Source: an uncultured beta proteobacterium (GTDB lineage: Bacteria; Pseudomonadota; Gammaproteobacteria; Burkholderiales; Burkholderiaceae_C). Taken from it: 64,000 bases of DNA. The translations under genes and the position numbers were made by a program. Shown here piece after piece: positions 35,363 through 43,882 of this stretch. Under the pieces are notes generated by a model. The model searched no databases. It was not told the origin of the DNA and saw only the letters and a program-made list of their open reading frames with translations. Positions within the stretch are counted from its first letter, which is position 1. Every line of letters begins with the position of its first letter. The stretch is taken from NCBI GenBank assembly GCA_903930255.1, contig CAIYYA010000255.1, positions 1 to 64,000 of the forward strand, given 5' to 3'.

Positions 35363-37201
35363 TTAAGCTTCTAGGCGCGCTTGCAATTGGGCCTTGGTGG
35401 CTTGCAGGGCTGGCGGCAGATTGTGTTGCAGCTGCGTGAAGTGTTCGGTATGCAGTTGCAACTCTTGCGTCCAGGCGGCCTTGTCGATGCTGGTCACGGT
35501 GTTGAACTGTGCCTCGCTGAAGTTCAAGCCTGTCCAGGTTATTTCGCCATAGGTTGGGCTGACACCAAACAGGTTTTCTTGGCCTTGGGCGTTGCCTTCA
35601 ACACGGTCAATGATCCACTTCAACACGCGCATGTTGTCGCCGTAGCCGGGCCAGACAAACTTGCCGTCGTCGCCTTTGCGGAACCAGTTGACGCAATAAA
35701 TACGCGGCAAGGTGGCACCGGCGGCGGTAATTTTGGCCTCCATGTTGAGCCAGTGCTGAAAGTAGTCGCTCATGTTGTAACCGCAGAAAGGCAGCATGGC
35801 AAAGGGGTCGCGACGCACCACACCCATTTGGCCGACAGCCGCAGCCGTGGTCTCAGAGCCCATGGTGGCAGCCATGTAAACCCCTTCTGTCCAGCTGCGC
35901 GCTTCGGTTGCCAGCGGCACGGTCGTGGAGCGGCGCCCACCAAACATAAAGGCATCAATGGCCACACCGGCCGGGTTGTCCCATTCGGGGTCAAGCGCCG
36001 GGTTGTTGGTGGCTGCCACGGTAAAGCGGGCGTTCGGGTGGGCTGCTTTGGCGCCGGTTTGTTTGGCGATTTCAGGTGTCCAGTCTTTGCCCTGCCAGTC
36101 AATCAGGTGAGCCGGAATGGGGCCACCGTCTTGTTCCATGCCTTCCCACCAGACGTCGCCGTCATCGGTCAGGCCCACATTGGTGTAGATCACGTTTTTG
36201 TTCAAACTCGACATGCAGTTGGGGTTGGTCTGGAAATTGGTTCCAGGTGCGACGCCAAAGTAACCGGCTTCTGGGTTGATGGCATACAGCTTGCCATCGG
36301 CAGCCGGTTTGATCCAGGCGATGTCGTCACCCACGGTGGTGATTTTCCAGCCTTCGAAAACGGCCGGTGGCACCAGCATGGCAAAGTTGGTTTTGCCGCA
36401 AGCGCTGGGGAATGCTGCTGCGACATGGTATTTTTTGCCTGCCGGGTTGGTTACGCCCAAAATCATCATGTGCTCGGCCAGCCAGCCTTCGTCGCGTGCC
36501 ATATTCGAGGCAATGCGCAGCGCAAAGCATTTCTTGCCAAGCAGGGCGTTGCCACCGTAACCGGAGCCGTGGCTCCAGATTTCGCGGGTTTCGGGGAAAT
36601 GAACAATGTATTTGTTTTTGTTACACGGCCATTTCACATCGGCCTGGCCGGCTTCAAGGGGGGCGCCAACGGTGTGCATGCAGGGAACAAAATGGCCGTT
36701 TTCGCCAATCACGTCAAAAACCGCTTTGCCCATGCGGGTCATCAGCTTCTGGTTCACGGCCACATAAGCGCTGTCGGTCAGCTCAATGCCAACGTGTGAA
36801 ATGTGCGAGCCCAAGGGCCCCATGGAAAATGGCACCACGTAGAGGGTGCGGCCTTTCATGCAGCCAGTAAATAGCGGCTTGAGGGTGGCGCGCATCTCGG
36901 TGGGGTCCATCCAGTTGTTGGTGGGACCGGCGTTTTCTTTCTTTTCGCTGCAAATGAAGGTGCGGTCTTCCACGCGCGCCACGTCGCTGGGGTCAGAGCA
37001 GGCCAGGAAGCTGTTGGGGCGCTTGGCTTCGTTGAGCTTGATAAACGTGCCGGCATCGACCAGCAATTGGCACAGGCGAGCATATTCTTCGTCGGAGCCG
37101 TCACACCAATAGATGTTGGCGGGTTGCGTGAGTTCCGCCATTTCGGCCACCCAGGCGATCAATTGGGTGTTTTTGACGTAAGCAGGTGCGTTAACTTGCA
37201 T
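35363..37201 (-). CDS. pckG: GTP-dependent phosphoenolpyruvate carboxykinase
   Basis: This enzyme (612 residues, full length) converts oxaloacetate and GTP to phosphoenolpyruvate, GDP and CO2, the first committed step of gluconeogenesis. The P-loop-like kinase-1 motif [16 protein letters not shown] contains the reactive cysteine of the GTP class. The metal site and guanine-binding regions ([18 protein letters not shown]-like YFGVAPGTN) are present. The GTP type is usual in Burkholderiales. Upstream, the 173-bp spacer carries a long-armed inverted repeat and a doubled CAGTTAC sequence. The threonine ammonia-lyase gene precedes it on the same strand. Confidence 0.96.
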   Translation of the reverse strand: MQVNAPAYVKNTQLIAWVAEMAELTQPANIYWCDGSDEEYARLCQLLVDAGTFIKLNEAKRPNSFLACSDPSDVARVEDRTFICSEKKENAGPTNNWMDPTEMRATLKPLFTGCMKGRTLYVVPFSMGPLGSHISHVGIELTDSAYVAVNQKLMTRMGKAVFDVIGENGHFVPCMHTVGAPLEAGQADVKWPCNKNKYIVHFPETREIWSHGSGYGGNALLGKKCFALRIASNMARDEGWLAEHMMILGVTNPAGKKYHVAAAFPSACGKTNFAMLVPPAVFEGWKITTVGDDIAWIKPAADGKLYAINPEAGYFGVAPGTNFQTNPNCMSSLNKNVIYTNVGLTDDGDVWWEGMEQDGGPIPAHLIDWQGKDWTPEIAKQTGAKAAHPNARFTVAATNNPALDPEWDNPAGVAIDAFMFGGRRSTTVPLATEARSWTEGVYMAATMGSETTAAAVGQMGVVRRDPFAMLPFCGYNMSDYFQHWLNMEAKITAAGATLPRIYCVNWFRKGDDGKFVWPGYGDNMRVLKWIIDRVEGNAQGQENLFGVSPTYGEITWTGLNFSEAQFNTVTSIDKAAWTQELQLHTEHFTQLQHNLPPALQATKAQLQARLEA

Positions 37202-37240
37202 GGTTGAAAGTTCTCCAGGGTAATAAAAAAACGGCTGTTG

Positions 37241-37291
37241 CAGCAGTTTGGGGTGCTGGTGAGGATGGGTGTGTCAGAGGCAAAACTGCTG
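37241..37291. repeat. Inverted repeat in the ilvA–pckG spacer
   Basis: CAGCAGTTT at 37241-37249 and AAACTGCTG at 37283-37291 are perfect nine-base arms around a 33-base loop, 40 bases upstream of the pckG start. The loop is long for an intrinsic terminator and there is no U tract, so it may be a regulator target or chance. Confidence 0.3.
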
Positions 37292-37374
37292 AAAATTGGT
37301 GGACATTTTATGAAATAGCCTGCCAGTTACCTGACAGTTACATCAAATAAGCTGCAAATAAACAGATAAATTGT

Positions 37375-38577
37375 TCATTGAACCAGTTGTGCGCTTAAGC
37401 CTGCTTGGTTCAATGCCGCCAAAACGTCAACAATGTGTTGAGGACCCCGTGTTTGCAGCACCAGCTCAATCTCAACGTTTTGTGCGGCCAGTGTGGTGAA
37501 GGCGCGTTGATGATGCACCTCGTTGATGTTGGCGCCAGCCTGTGCCACTGTGGCGGTGATAGCGGCCAGGGTGCCGGGAACGTCACGCGCGCTCACCTTC
37601 AGGCGCGCCAGGCGACCTGCGCGCACCATGCCGCGTTCAATAATGGCCGACAGCAGCAGCGGGTCGATGTTGCCACCGCACAAAACCAGCCCGACACGCT
37701 TGCCGTTGAAGCGTTCCGGGTATTTCAGCAAGGCAGCGAGTCCGGCGGCTCCGGCGCCTTCGACCAGAGTTTTCTCGACTTCGAGCAGCATCACGATGGC
37801 TTGCTCGATATCGCCTTCATCCACCAACAGCAGGTCGTTGACCTTTTCTTTGATGATGCGTTGTGGCAGCAAGCCGGGTGTGCCCACGGCAATGCCTTCG
37901 GCGATGCTGCTGCTGCCTTGCGGGTGCGAGGTGCCCAAAATGGCATTGACCATGGCTGGGAAACGTCTGCTTTGCACGCCAATGATCTCGATGCCAGGCT
38001 GAAGGGCACGCGCTGCCGTGGCCATGCCGGCAATCAGGCCACCGCCGCCAACAGCCACCACCAGGGTGTCGAGATCGCCCACATCGCTAAGCATTTCGAG
38101 CGCCACCGTGCCTTGGCCAGCCACGATGTCTGGGTCGTCATAGGGGTGCACAAAAACCAGTTGCTGTTGCTCGGCCAGCATCAGCGCATGGTTGCGTGCC
38201 TCGTCCAGCGTGTGGCCGTGCAGCACGATTTCGGCACCAAAGCCGCGGGTGCGCTCCACTTTGACGCCAGGAGTGAAAGTCGGCATGACGATCACCGCGC
38301 GAATGCCCAGACGCTGGGCATGGTAGGCCAGACCCTGGGCATGGTTGCCTGCGCTCATGGCAATCACACCCCGTGCGCGCTCGGCTGCATTGAGCTGTGC
38401 AAGTTTGTTGCAAGCGCCGCGCTCCTTGAATGACGCGGTGAATTGCAGGTTTTCAAATTTTAGAAAAACTTGCGCGCCGGTGATGTCGGAAAGCGTTTTG
38501 GAGGCCACGCAGGGTGTGCGCAGCACATGCGCTTGCAGACGGTGCGCAGCTTGTTCAATGTCAACTAAATCAAGCAT
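37375..38577 (-). CDS. ilvA: Threonine ammonia-lyase (threonine dehydratase)
   Basis: This 400-residue PLP enzyme deaminates threonine (or serine) to 2-oxobutyrate and ammonia. The PLP lysine lies in FTASFKERGACNKL, the phosphate-binding glycine loop in VAVGGGGLIAGMA, and AMSAGNHAQGLAYHAQ is the substrate-binding block. A short ACT-like C-terminal domain (from about residue 325, RLKVSARDVPGTLAAI) marks the medium-length form. This is shorter than the classical biosynthetic IlvA with two ACT domains, so a catabolic or mixed role is possible. It diverges from a membrane diguanylate cyclase gene across a region with a perfect palindrome. Confidence 0.9.
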   Translation of the reverse strand: MLDLVDIEQAAHRLQAHVLRTPCVASKTLSDITGAQVFLKFENLQFTASFKERGACNKLAQLNAAERARGVIAMSAGNHAQGLAYHAQRLGIRAVIVMPTFTPGVKVERTRGFGAEIVLHGHTLDEARNHALMLAEQQQLVFVHPYDDPDIVAGQGTVALEMLSDVGDLDTLVVAVGGGGLIAGMATAARALQPGIEIIGVQSRRFPAMVNAILGTSHPQGSSSIAEGIAVGTPGLLPQRIIKEKVNDLLLVDEGDIEQAIVMLLEVEKTLVEGAGAAGLAALLKYPERFNGKRVGLVLCGGNIDPLLLSAIIERGMVRAGRLARLKVSARDVPGTLAAITATVAQAGANINEVHHQRAFTTLAAQNVEIELVLQTRGPQHIVDVLAALNQAGLSAQLVQ

Positions 38578-38600
38578 TTGGAATAAAAAATAAGGACAAA

Positions 38601-38618
38601 ACTACCCGATCGGGTAGT
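38601..38618. promoter_or_regulatory. Perfect 18-bp palindrome in the ilvA–cyclase divergent region
   Basis: ACTACCCGATCGGGTAGT is fully self-complementary over 18 bases and lies 24 bases upstream of the ilvA start, where a dimeric regulator could control ilvA and possibly the divergent cyclase gene. It has no U tract and is between divergent starts, so it is not a terminator. The style resembles TetR-type operators; the regulator is unknown. Confidence 0.55.
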
Positions 38619-38715
38619 GCGGAGTCGTGAGCCGCTGTGCATAATGAGTTGATCATTTAACCACGCCTGTCAGCGCATCGCGTTTGCCGCAGGTATTTTT
38701 AAGCTTTCTACAAAC

Positions 38716-40737
38716 ATGAAGTCGACCCCGGAGTTGCGACACTCGGTCCGAACCCGCGAAATGATTTTCACGCTGCTCATTTTTCTGAGCGGACTGGCTC
38801 TGCTGGCCGGATATGCCACCTATGCCATGCGCCAAAACCCGGCTTTGCCCGTGAGTTTGCAGCAAGGCACCTGGCTGGGCGTGCTTTTGCTGGGTTTGCT
38901 AGCCAGTGTATTGACCTGGCGCATGTGGATGCGTGCTTTTCATCCGATGGCGCAGCTCGAGCTATTGCGCAGCGAAATTCTGGTGTTGCTGGCCACCGAC
39001 ACCGCTTTGCCGCAAGTGTTAATGGCTTTGGTGCAGGGCATTCGCCGGATTCGCCCCGATTTGCGCTGTGCCGTGCTCGCGCTGGAGCCGCGCAGCGACG
39101 CGCAAGGTGCCTGTTTTCGGGTGTCTGCCAGCGTTGGCTTGCCCGATTTTTTTGTTACTGCACTCGATGGCTTGCATGTGACTGCCGGTAATGGTGGCTG
39201 TGCCACAGCCGGTTTCACGGGTGAGCGAGTGGTGATTGAAAACGTGCCCGAGCACTCTTATTGGGTGCAATATCGTGCGCTGGCAGCGCAAGCCAAGATT
39301 GGCGCCTGTTGGTCGGAGCCGGTGCTGGGTGCCGATAAGCAAGTGTTTGCGGTGTTTTCTATTTACAAGGAAACACCCCAAACACCTCCCATCGATGATT
39401 TGGAACTGATCGAACAGGTTTCTCGCTTGGCGAGCATAGCTTTTGAGCGGGATTTGGCCGCCAAGCAACTGCGCGCCAGCGCCGCACGCTTTCGTACGCT
39501 CGCAGAAAACACGCCCGAAGGCATCGTTGTGCACCGTGACAAGCGTATTTTGTATGCCAACCCGGCGGCGGTGCGCCTGTTTGGTGCTATTTCCGAAAAC
39601 GATTTGATGCGGTTTTCAACCGATGCGCTGATTCATCCGGACTTTCTGAATCAGCAAGCGCAACGCTTGCGTGCGATTGAGCAGGCACAAACCATTGAGC
39701 CCATGGTGGAGTCGCGTTTTTTGCGGCTCGATGGCACGGCGTTTGATGTTGAGGTGCAGGGCACGTCGATCATGTTTGCCGATCAAAAAGCGGTGCACGT
39801 GTCGATTCGTGATGTCACGCAGCGCAAACAAAACGAGCAGCAATTGCTGGTGGCCGCAAATGTGTTCAGCCATGCGCTCGAGGGCATTTTGATCACCAGC
39901 CCAGATGCCAGCATCATCGATGTGAATGCAGCATTCACACGCATCACCGGCTACAGCCGCGCTGAAGTGTTGGGTGAAAACCCGCGTTTGCTCAAGTCGG
40001 GGCGGCAAGAGCAGGTTTTTTATCAGACCATGTGGCGGGAACTGCTAGAACAAGGCCAGTGGTCGGGCGAGGTGTGGAATCGGCGCAAAGATGGGCGGCT
40101 CTATGTGCAAATGCAGCATATCAATGCCGTGCACAACGCCCAGGGACAAGTGATCCAATATGTGTCACTGTTTTCAGACATCACGCAGCGCAAAGAGAAC
40201 GAAGTGCGTTTGGCACAGTTGGCGCATTTTGATGACCTGACAGGCTTGCCCAACCGCTTGCTGCAGCGCGACCGTTTGCACCAGGCCATGGTGCAAGCGG
40301 TGCGGCGTGCGCAAAAACTAGCGGTGGCTTTTCTCGACCTTGACGGCTTTAAGCCGGTCAACGACACCTATGGACATGAGGCTGGTGACCATGTGCTGAT
40401 CACGCTGGCGCAGCGCATGAAAAGTGTGTTGCGCGAAGGCGATACCTTGGCGCGTATTGGCGGTGACGAATTTGCTGCTTTGCTGGTGGATTTGGATCAG
40501 CAAAGCGACTGCGAACTGCTGTTGCAGCGCCTGCTCGAAGCGGTGGCTGAGCCAATTGCGTTTGGCGAGCATAAGCTGCAGTTGAGTGTGAGCATTGGCG
40601 TGGCCTTGTATCCGCAGGTGCAAGACATCTCGTTAGACCAGTTGATGCACCAGGCTGACATGGCCATGTACCGTGCCAAAGAAGCTGGCAAAAACCGCTA
40701 TTCCCTGCACCATGAGCGAGTAGCACCGGTTTCATGA
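38716..40737 (+). CDS. Membrane-bound GAF–PAS–PAS–GGDEF diguanylate cyclase
   Basis: Two membrane helices (about 17-38 and 52-72) tether this 673-residue protein. A GAF-type domain follows (about 85-250; SASVGLPDFFVTAL and EPVLGADKQVFAVFSIYKE), then PAS at 255-370 and 380-495 (ITGYSRAEVLGENPRLLKSGRQ) and GGDEF at 500-665. Both the catalytic GGDEF and the RxxD inhibitory site (REGD) are present, so it should be an active, product-inhibited cyclase. There is no EAL domain. Its stop overlaps the convergent EamA gene stop by six bases, with no terminator between. It is not part of the large signalling operon. Confidence 0.9.
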   Translation: MKSTPELRHSVRTREMIFTLLIFLSGLALLAGYATYAMRQNPALPVSLQQGTWLGVLLLGLLASVLTWRMWMRAFHPMAQLELLRSEILVLLATDTALPQVLMALVQGIRRIRPDLRCAVLALEPRSDAQGACFRVSASVGLPDFFVTALDGLHVTAGNGGCATAGFTGERVVIENVPEHSYWVQYRALAAQAKIGACWSEPVLGADKQVFAVFSIYKETPQTPPIDDLELIEQVSRLASIAFERDLAAKQLRASAARFRTLAENTPEGIVVHRDKRILYANPAAVRLFGAISENDLMRFSTDALIHPDFLNQQAQRLRAIEQAQTIEPMVESRFLRLDGTAFDVEVQGTSIMFADQKAVHVSIRDVTQRKQNEQQLLVAANVFSHALEGILITSPDASIIDVNAAFTRITGYSRAEVLGENPRLLKSGRQEQVFYQTMWRELLEQGQWSGEVWNRRKDGRLYVQMQHINAVHNAQGQVIQYVSLFSDITQRKENEVRLAQLAHFDDLTGLPNRLLQRDRLHQAMVQAVRRAQKLAVAFLDLDGFKPVNDTYGHEAGDHVLITLAQRMKSVLREGDTLARIGGDEFAALLVDLDQQSDCELLLQRLLEAVAEPIAFGEHKLQLSVSIGVALYPQVQDISLDQLMHQADMAMYRAKEAGKNRYSLHHERVAPVS

Positions 40738-41640
40738 GCGGTTTGAGCCGGCTTGGCGCGTGCCCAGCACAGCGGCTCCCACAATCATCAGTGCAGCCAG
40801 TGCCACCGGCCAGCTCAGCGTTTTACCGTTGACCAACAGCAACAGTGCGGTTGAGAGCAAAGGCGTGAGATAGCTCAATATGCCAATATGCCGGGCGTCG
40901 CCGGTTTTCAGTGCTTGGTCCCACAAAAAAAAAGCGGCACCCATCGGCCCAAGACCCATCAGGGTGATGCGCATCCAGTCGTGCAGGTTCAGGCTGGTAG
41001 CGGGTTCGATGAGTGCATGACAAAGCAGCGACAAAAGCCCCGATACCAATGCGAAGCTGCCGATGGCTGCGTTGGGAAATGCTGCGACACGTTGCGTCCA
41101 CAAGGAATAGCTGGCCCAGATGAAGGCCGAACCTAGCGCGCTGACGTAACCCCAGGCGTTGCCACCGGCACCCATCGTTGGGGCGTCACCCAAAATAACC
41201 ACCGCAGCGCCAGCAAAGCCTAATATGGCGGCCAACACATGCGCCGCTCGCCAGGTCAACTGGGGCAAAAATACAGGTGCCAGCAGCACCATCAGCAACG
41301 GCCACAAATAATTCACCAGGTTGGCTTGTAAAGCCGGTGCGTTGCGCAGTGCCAGAAAGAGCAGAAAGTGAAAGCCAAACAAGCCATAAACGCCGAGCAA
41401 CAGCGTTTTAAGCGGCACGCGCCATTGCGCCAGGCGAAAGCCCGACAAGGGTAGCGCAAGCAGACTGCCGATCAAAAGCGCCAAGCCTGTTAGCAGAAAC
41501 GGTGGCACATGTGACAAGCTCACACCCAGCGTGGCCAGGCTGGCCCAAAGCACTATGGCAGCCAGTGCCAGTTGTGTCGCCGGGGGTGCTTTTTTGCTGG
41601 GGGCGCTCAAGCTGTTTGCGCGCTGGAGGAGCGTTGCCAC
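40732..41640 (-). CDS. EamA/DMT superfamily transporter
   Basis: About ten hydrophobic helices fill this 302-residue protein, in the two-repeat EamA (DUF6) arrangement with motifs such as LTGLALLIGSLLALPLSG and NYLWPLLMVLLAPVFL, and WASYSLWTQR at the second repeat. Such exporters move amino acids or metabolites; the substrate cannot be told. The start is GTG 41640, overlapping the aldo-keto reductase gene by 34 bases; a later start would cut into the first helix only after residue 24. It is convergent with the diguanylate cyclase. Confidence 0.88.
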   Translation of the reverse strand: MATLLQRANSLSAPSKKAPPATQLALAAIVLWASLATLGVSLSHVPPFLLTGLALLIGSLLALPLSGFRLAQWRVPLKTLLLGVYGLFGFHFLLFLALRNAPALQANLVNYLWPLLMVLLAPVFLPQLTWRAAHVLAAILGFAGAAVVILGDAPTMGAGGNAWGYVSALGSAFIWASYSLWTQRVAAFPNAAIGSFALVSGLLSLLCHALIEPATSLNLHDWMRITLMGLGPMGAAFFLWDQALKTGDARHIGILSYLTPLLSTALLLLVNGKTLSWPVALAALMIVGAAVLGTRQAGSNRS

Positions 41641-42650
41641 AGGTTGATGCCGCCTTCGACCGCATGCTGGTCAATGGCGGTCAGCTCATCCGTGGTAAAT
41701 GAAAGCTGCTGCAGTGCGCCAGCCAGCTCGGTAATTTGCTCTGGCCGGCTGGCACCAATCAAGGCCGAAGTTACACGGGTATCGCGCAGCACCCAGGCAA
41801 TGGCCATTTGCGCCAGGCTTTGGCCGCGTGCCAGCGCCATGCTGTTTAAGGCGCGCACGTGCTTGAGGTTGTTCTCGCTCAGGTGTTCGGGCTTGAAACT
41901 TGCACCGCCCGGGCGGTTGATGCGGGCGTCTGCCGGCGTGCCGTTGAGGTATTTGTTGCTGAGCAGACCCTGCGCCAGAGCGCTGAAAGCAATGCAGCCC
42001 ATGCCCGTGTGCGTCAGGGTATCGAGCAGGTCTTCTTCGATCCAGCGGTTGAGCAGGCTGTAGGACGGCTGGTGAATCAAGGCGCTAACCCCCATGCCTT
42101 GCAAAATGGCCACCGCCTCGCGGGTTTTGCTGGCCGAATAACTGCTCACGCCCACATACAAAGCCTTGCCTTGCTGCACGGCGCTGGCTAAGGCGCCCAT
42201 CGTTTCTTCGAGGGGTGTATCGGGGTCAAAGCGGTGGCTGTAAAAAATATCCACGTAGTCCAGCCCCATGCGCTGCAAACTCTGATCCAGGCTGGCCAGC
42301 ACATATTTGCGTGAGCCACCACCTTGCCCATAGGGGCCAGGCCACATGTCGTAGCCCGCCTTGCTGGAAATAATGAGTTCGTCGCGATAAGGCTTGAAGT
42401 CGTGACGCAGGTGCTGGCCAAAATTGCTTTCCGCGCTGCCGCTGGGTGGGCCGTAGTTGTTGGCCAGATCGAAATGGGTGATGCCCAAGTCAAACGCTGT
42501 GCGCAGCATTTCGCGCTGGGTGTTTTGCGGTGTGGCATCGCCAAAGTTGTGCCACAAGCCCAGCGAAATGGCGGGCAGCTTGAGACCACTTTTGCCGCAT
42601 CGGCGGTAAGACATGCTGTCGTATCGGGTTGGATTAGCGTGGTAATTCAT
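41607..42650 (-). CDS. Aldo/keto reductase (YghZ / glyceraldehyde 3-phosphate reductase-like)
   Basis: In this 347-residue TIM-barrel NADPH-dependent carbonyl reductase the catalytic tetrad is visible: Asp and Tyr in FDLANNYG, Lys in ISSKAGYDMWPGPYG and His in FYSHRFDPDTPLEE. The WPGPYGQGGGSRKY block and the LGLWHNFGD start are typical of the YghZ/AKR14 group, which reduces L-glyceraldehyde 3-phosphate and methylglyoxal. It is followed by and overlaps the EamA transporter gene. The native substrate is inference from family. Confidence 0.9.
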   Translation of the reverse strand: MNYHANPTRYDSMSYRRCGKSGLKLPAISLGLWHNFGDATPQNTQREMLRTAFDLGITHFDLANNYGPPSGSAESNFGQHLRHDFKPYRDELIISSKAGYDMWPGPYGQGGGSRKYVLASLDQSLQRMGLDYVDIFYSHRFDPDTPLEETMGALASAVQQGKALYVGVSSYSASKTREAVAILQGMGVSALIHQPSYSLLNRWIEEDLLDTLTHTGMGCIAFSALAQGLLSNKYLNGTPADARINRPGGASFKPEHLSENNLKHVRALNSMALARGQSLAQMAIAWVLRDTRVTSALIGASRPEQITELAGALQQLSFTTDELTAIDQHAVEGGINLWQRSSSAQTA

Positions 42651-42779
42651 TCAAAGCACTCATTCAATTTACAAGGATAACGCTGCTAGCGTAGCACTTT
42701 TGGCAAAATTGCTGCCGCAATGGGCTTAAGATGCGAGCCTGTCGCTCACATTGCGCTATTTTGAAACGGGATCATTGAC

Positions 42780-43415
42780 ATGGCTGCACCACTCACCAAA
42801 GAAGAAGCTTACGCTCGCTTGGGCTCTATCACCCGCGAAATGCACGAGGCGTTGTCCTTGCTGGGCAACAACCAGTTACAAAGCATCGTTGAAGAGATTC
42901 CCAACGCACGTGATCGGCTCACCTATGTTGGCAAAATGACCGAGGATGCAGCCAACAAGGTGCTGACGCTGGTTGAGCAATCAAAGCCGAGCTGTGATGA
43001 TTTGGCCGTGCGTGGGCGTGAGCTTGGGCAGGCGCTTACGCGCATGGGCGCTTCGGCCGATTTCACCCCTGAGCGCGCGCGCGGCATGATGGTGGTGTGC
43101 AGCAAGTTTGCTGACCGATCTGCCAATTTTGCACAAAATCAAGCGAATGCTTTAAGCGACATCATGATGGCGCAGGATTTTCAGGATTTGTCGGGGCAAG
43201 TGATCAAAAAAGTGGTGGACATCATCAACCGCACTGAAGTTCAATTGGTGCAGTTGCTGCTTGACAGCGCCCCCGGGTCTGAAAAAGCAGCCGACAGTGA
43301 TACGCCAGTCGTGCCGGCCGATGTGCATACGCACAAACTGGACGGTCCACAAACAGCAGATAAAGCGCTCAAGCAAGATGATGTGGATGACTTGCTGGCT
43401 TCGTTAGGCTTTTGA
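42780..43415 (+). CDS. cheZ: Chemotaxis protein phosphatase CheZ
   Basis: CheZ (211 residues) dephosphorylates CheY-P. The long helical hairpin carries the catalytic block AQDFQDLSGQVIKKV, with the Asp and Gln that position water. The C-terminal peptide DDVDDLLASLGF is the CheY-tethering helix. It stands apart from any che gene cluster here: no cheY or cheA is in the window. A PilZ gene follows by 13 bases, an association that could couple cyclic-di-GMP to chemotaxis output. The chemoreceptor at 9466 may feed the same pathway. Confidence 0.93.
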   Translation: MAAPLTKEEAYARLGSITREMHEALSLLGNNQLQSIVEEIPNARDRLTYVGKMTEDAANKVLTLVEQSKPSCDDLAVRGRELGQALTRMGASADFTPERARGMMVVCSKFADRSANFAQNQANALSDIMMAQDFQDLSGQVIKKVVDIINRTEVQLVQLLLDSAPGSEKAADSDTPVVPADVHTHKLDGPQTADKALKQDDVDDLLASLGF

Positions 43416-43428
43416 TTAAGGTTTTAAG

Positions 43429-43806
43429 ATGAATACAAAAGTGGCAGATAGTCAGCGTGTCTTTTCCCGCGTTCCATTTCATGCCCCGGTGAGGCTCGAA
43501 TTGTCCGGCCAAACACGCACGGTCACACTGCTCGACATTGCGCTCAAAGGTGCATTGGTCAGAACGGCAGAGCTGGTACCGCTGACACTGCAGGAGCCGT
43601 GCCGCTTGGTTTTGTCGCTGTCAGAGGGTGACGACAGCATTGAAATGAGTGGCCAGGTGGTGCACCTGGAAGGGCAAAATGTTGGCATCGCGTGTACCGA
43701 TATTGATGTGCTGAGCCTGACCCGCTTGCGCCGTTTGCTCGAACTCAACACCGGCGACGCAGACCTGATGGATCGTGAGCTCTCACACTTGTTTATCAAG
43801 CGCTAA
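43429..43806 (+). CDS. PilZ domain protein (cyclic-di-GMP receptor)
   Basis: In this 125-residue single-domain protein the RxxxR motif is seen in RVFSRVPFHAPV and the second motif (D/N)xSxxG as DIALKG, where Ala replaces Ser. The rest fits the beta-barrel, with LVLSL and GQVVHLEGQNVGIAC. The Arg residues that hold cyclic-di-GMP are kept, so binding is likely, although the Ala change may weaken it. It is 13 bases after cheZ and probably co-transcribed. The many cyclases and phosphodiesterases in this window would supply its ligand. Confidence 0.88.
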   Translation: MNTKVADSQRVFSRVPFHAPVRLELSGQTRTVTLLDIALKGALVRTAELVPLTLQEPCRLVLSLSEGDDSIEMSGQVVHLEGQNVGIACTDIDVLSLTRLRRLLELNTGDADLMDRELSHLFIKR

Positions 43807-43811
43807 TCTAA

Positions 43812-43862
43812 AGTTGGTAGTTGAAAGTTAGTAGTGGGTAGTTCAACTCAAAACTACCAACT
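43812..43862. repeat. Inverted repeat with short AC/AG-rich tandem units between convergent genes
   Basis: AGTTGGTAGTT (43812-43822) and AACTACCAACT (43852-43862) are perfect 11-base arms. Between and beside them are repeated GTAGT and ACTAAAA units. It lies between the convergent pilZ and hypothetical genes and could end transcription in both directions, though it is AT-rich for a terminator. Confidence 0.45.
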
Positions 43863-43882
43863 AAAAACTAAAAACTAATAAT

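Noticed and set aside
35381-36799. 472-residue plus-strand ORF opposite pckG
   Set aside because: It lies entirely antisense to a full-length, motif-complete PEPCK gene and has no recognisable domain; GC-rich codon use produces such shadows.
37405-38433. 342-residue plus-strand ORF opposite ilvA
   Set aside because: Shadow of the threonine ammonia-lyase gene; no domain pattern.
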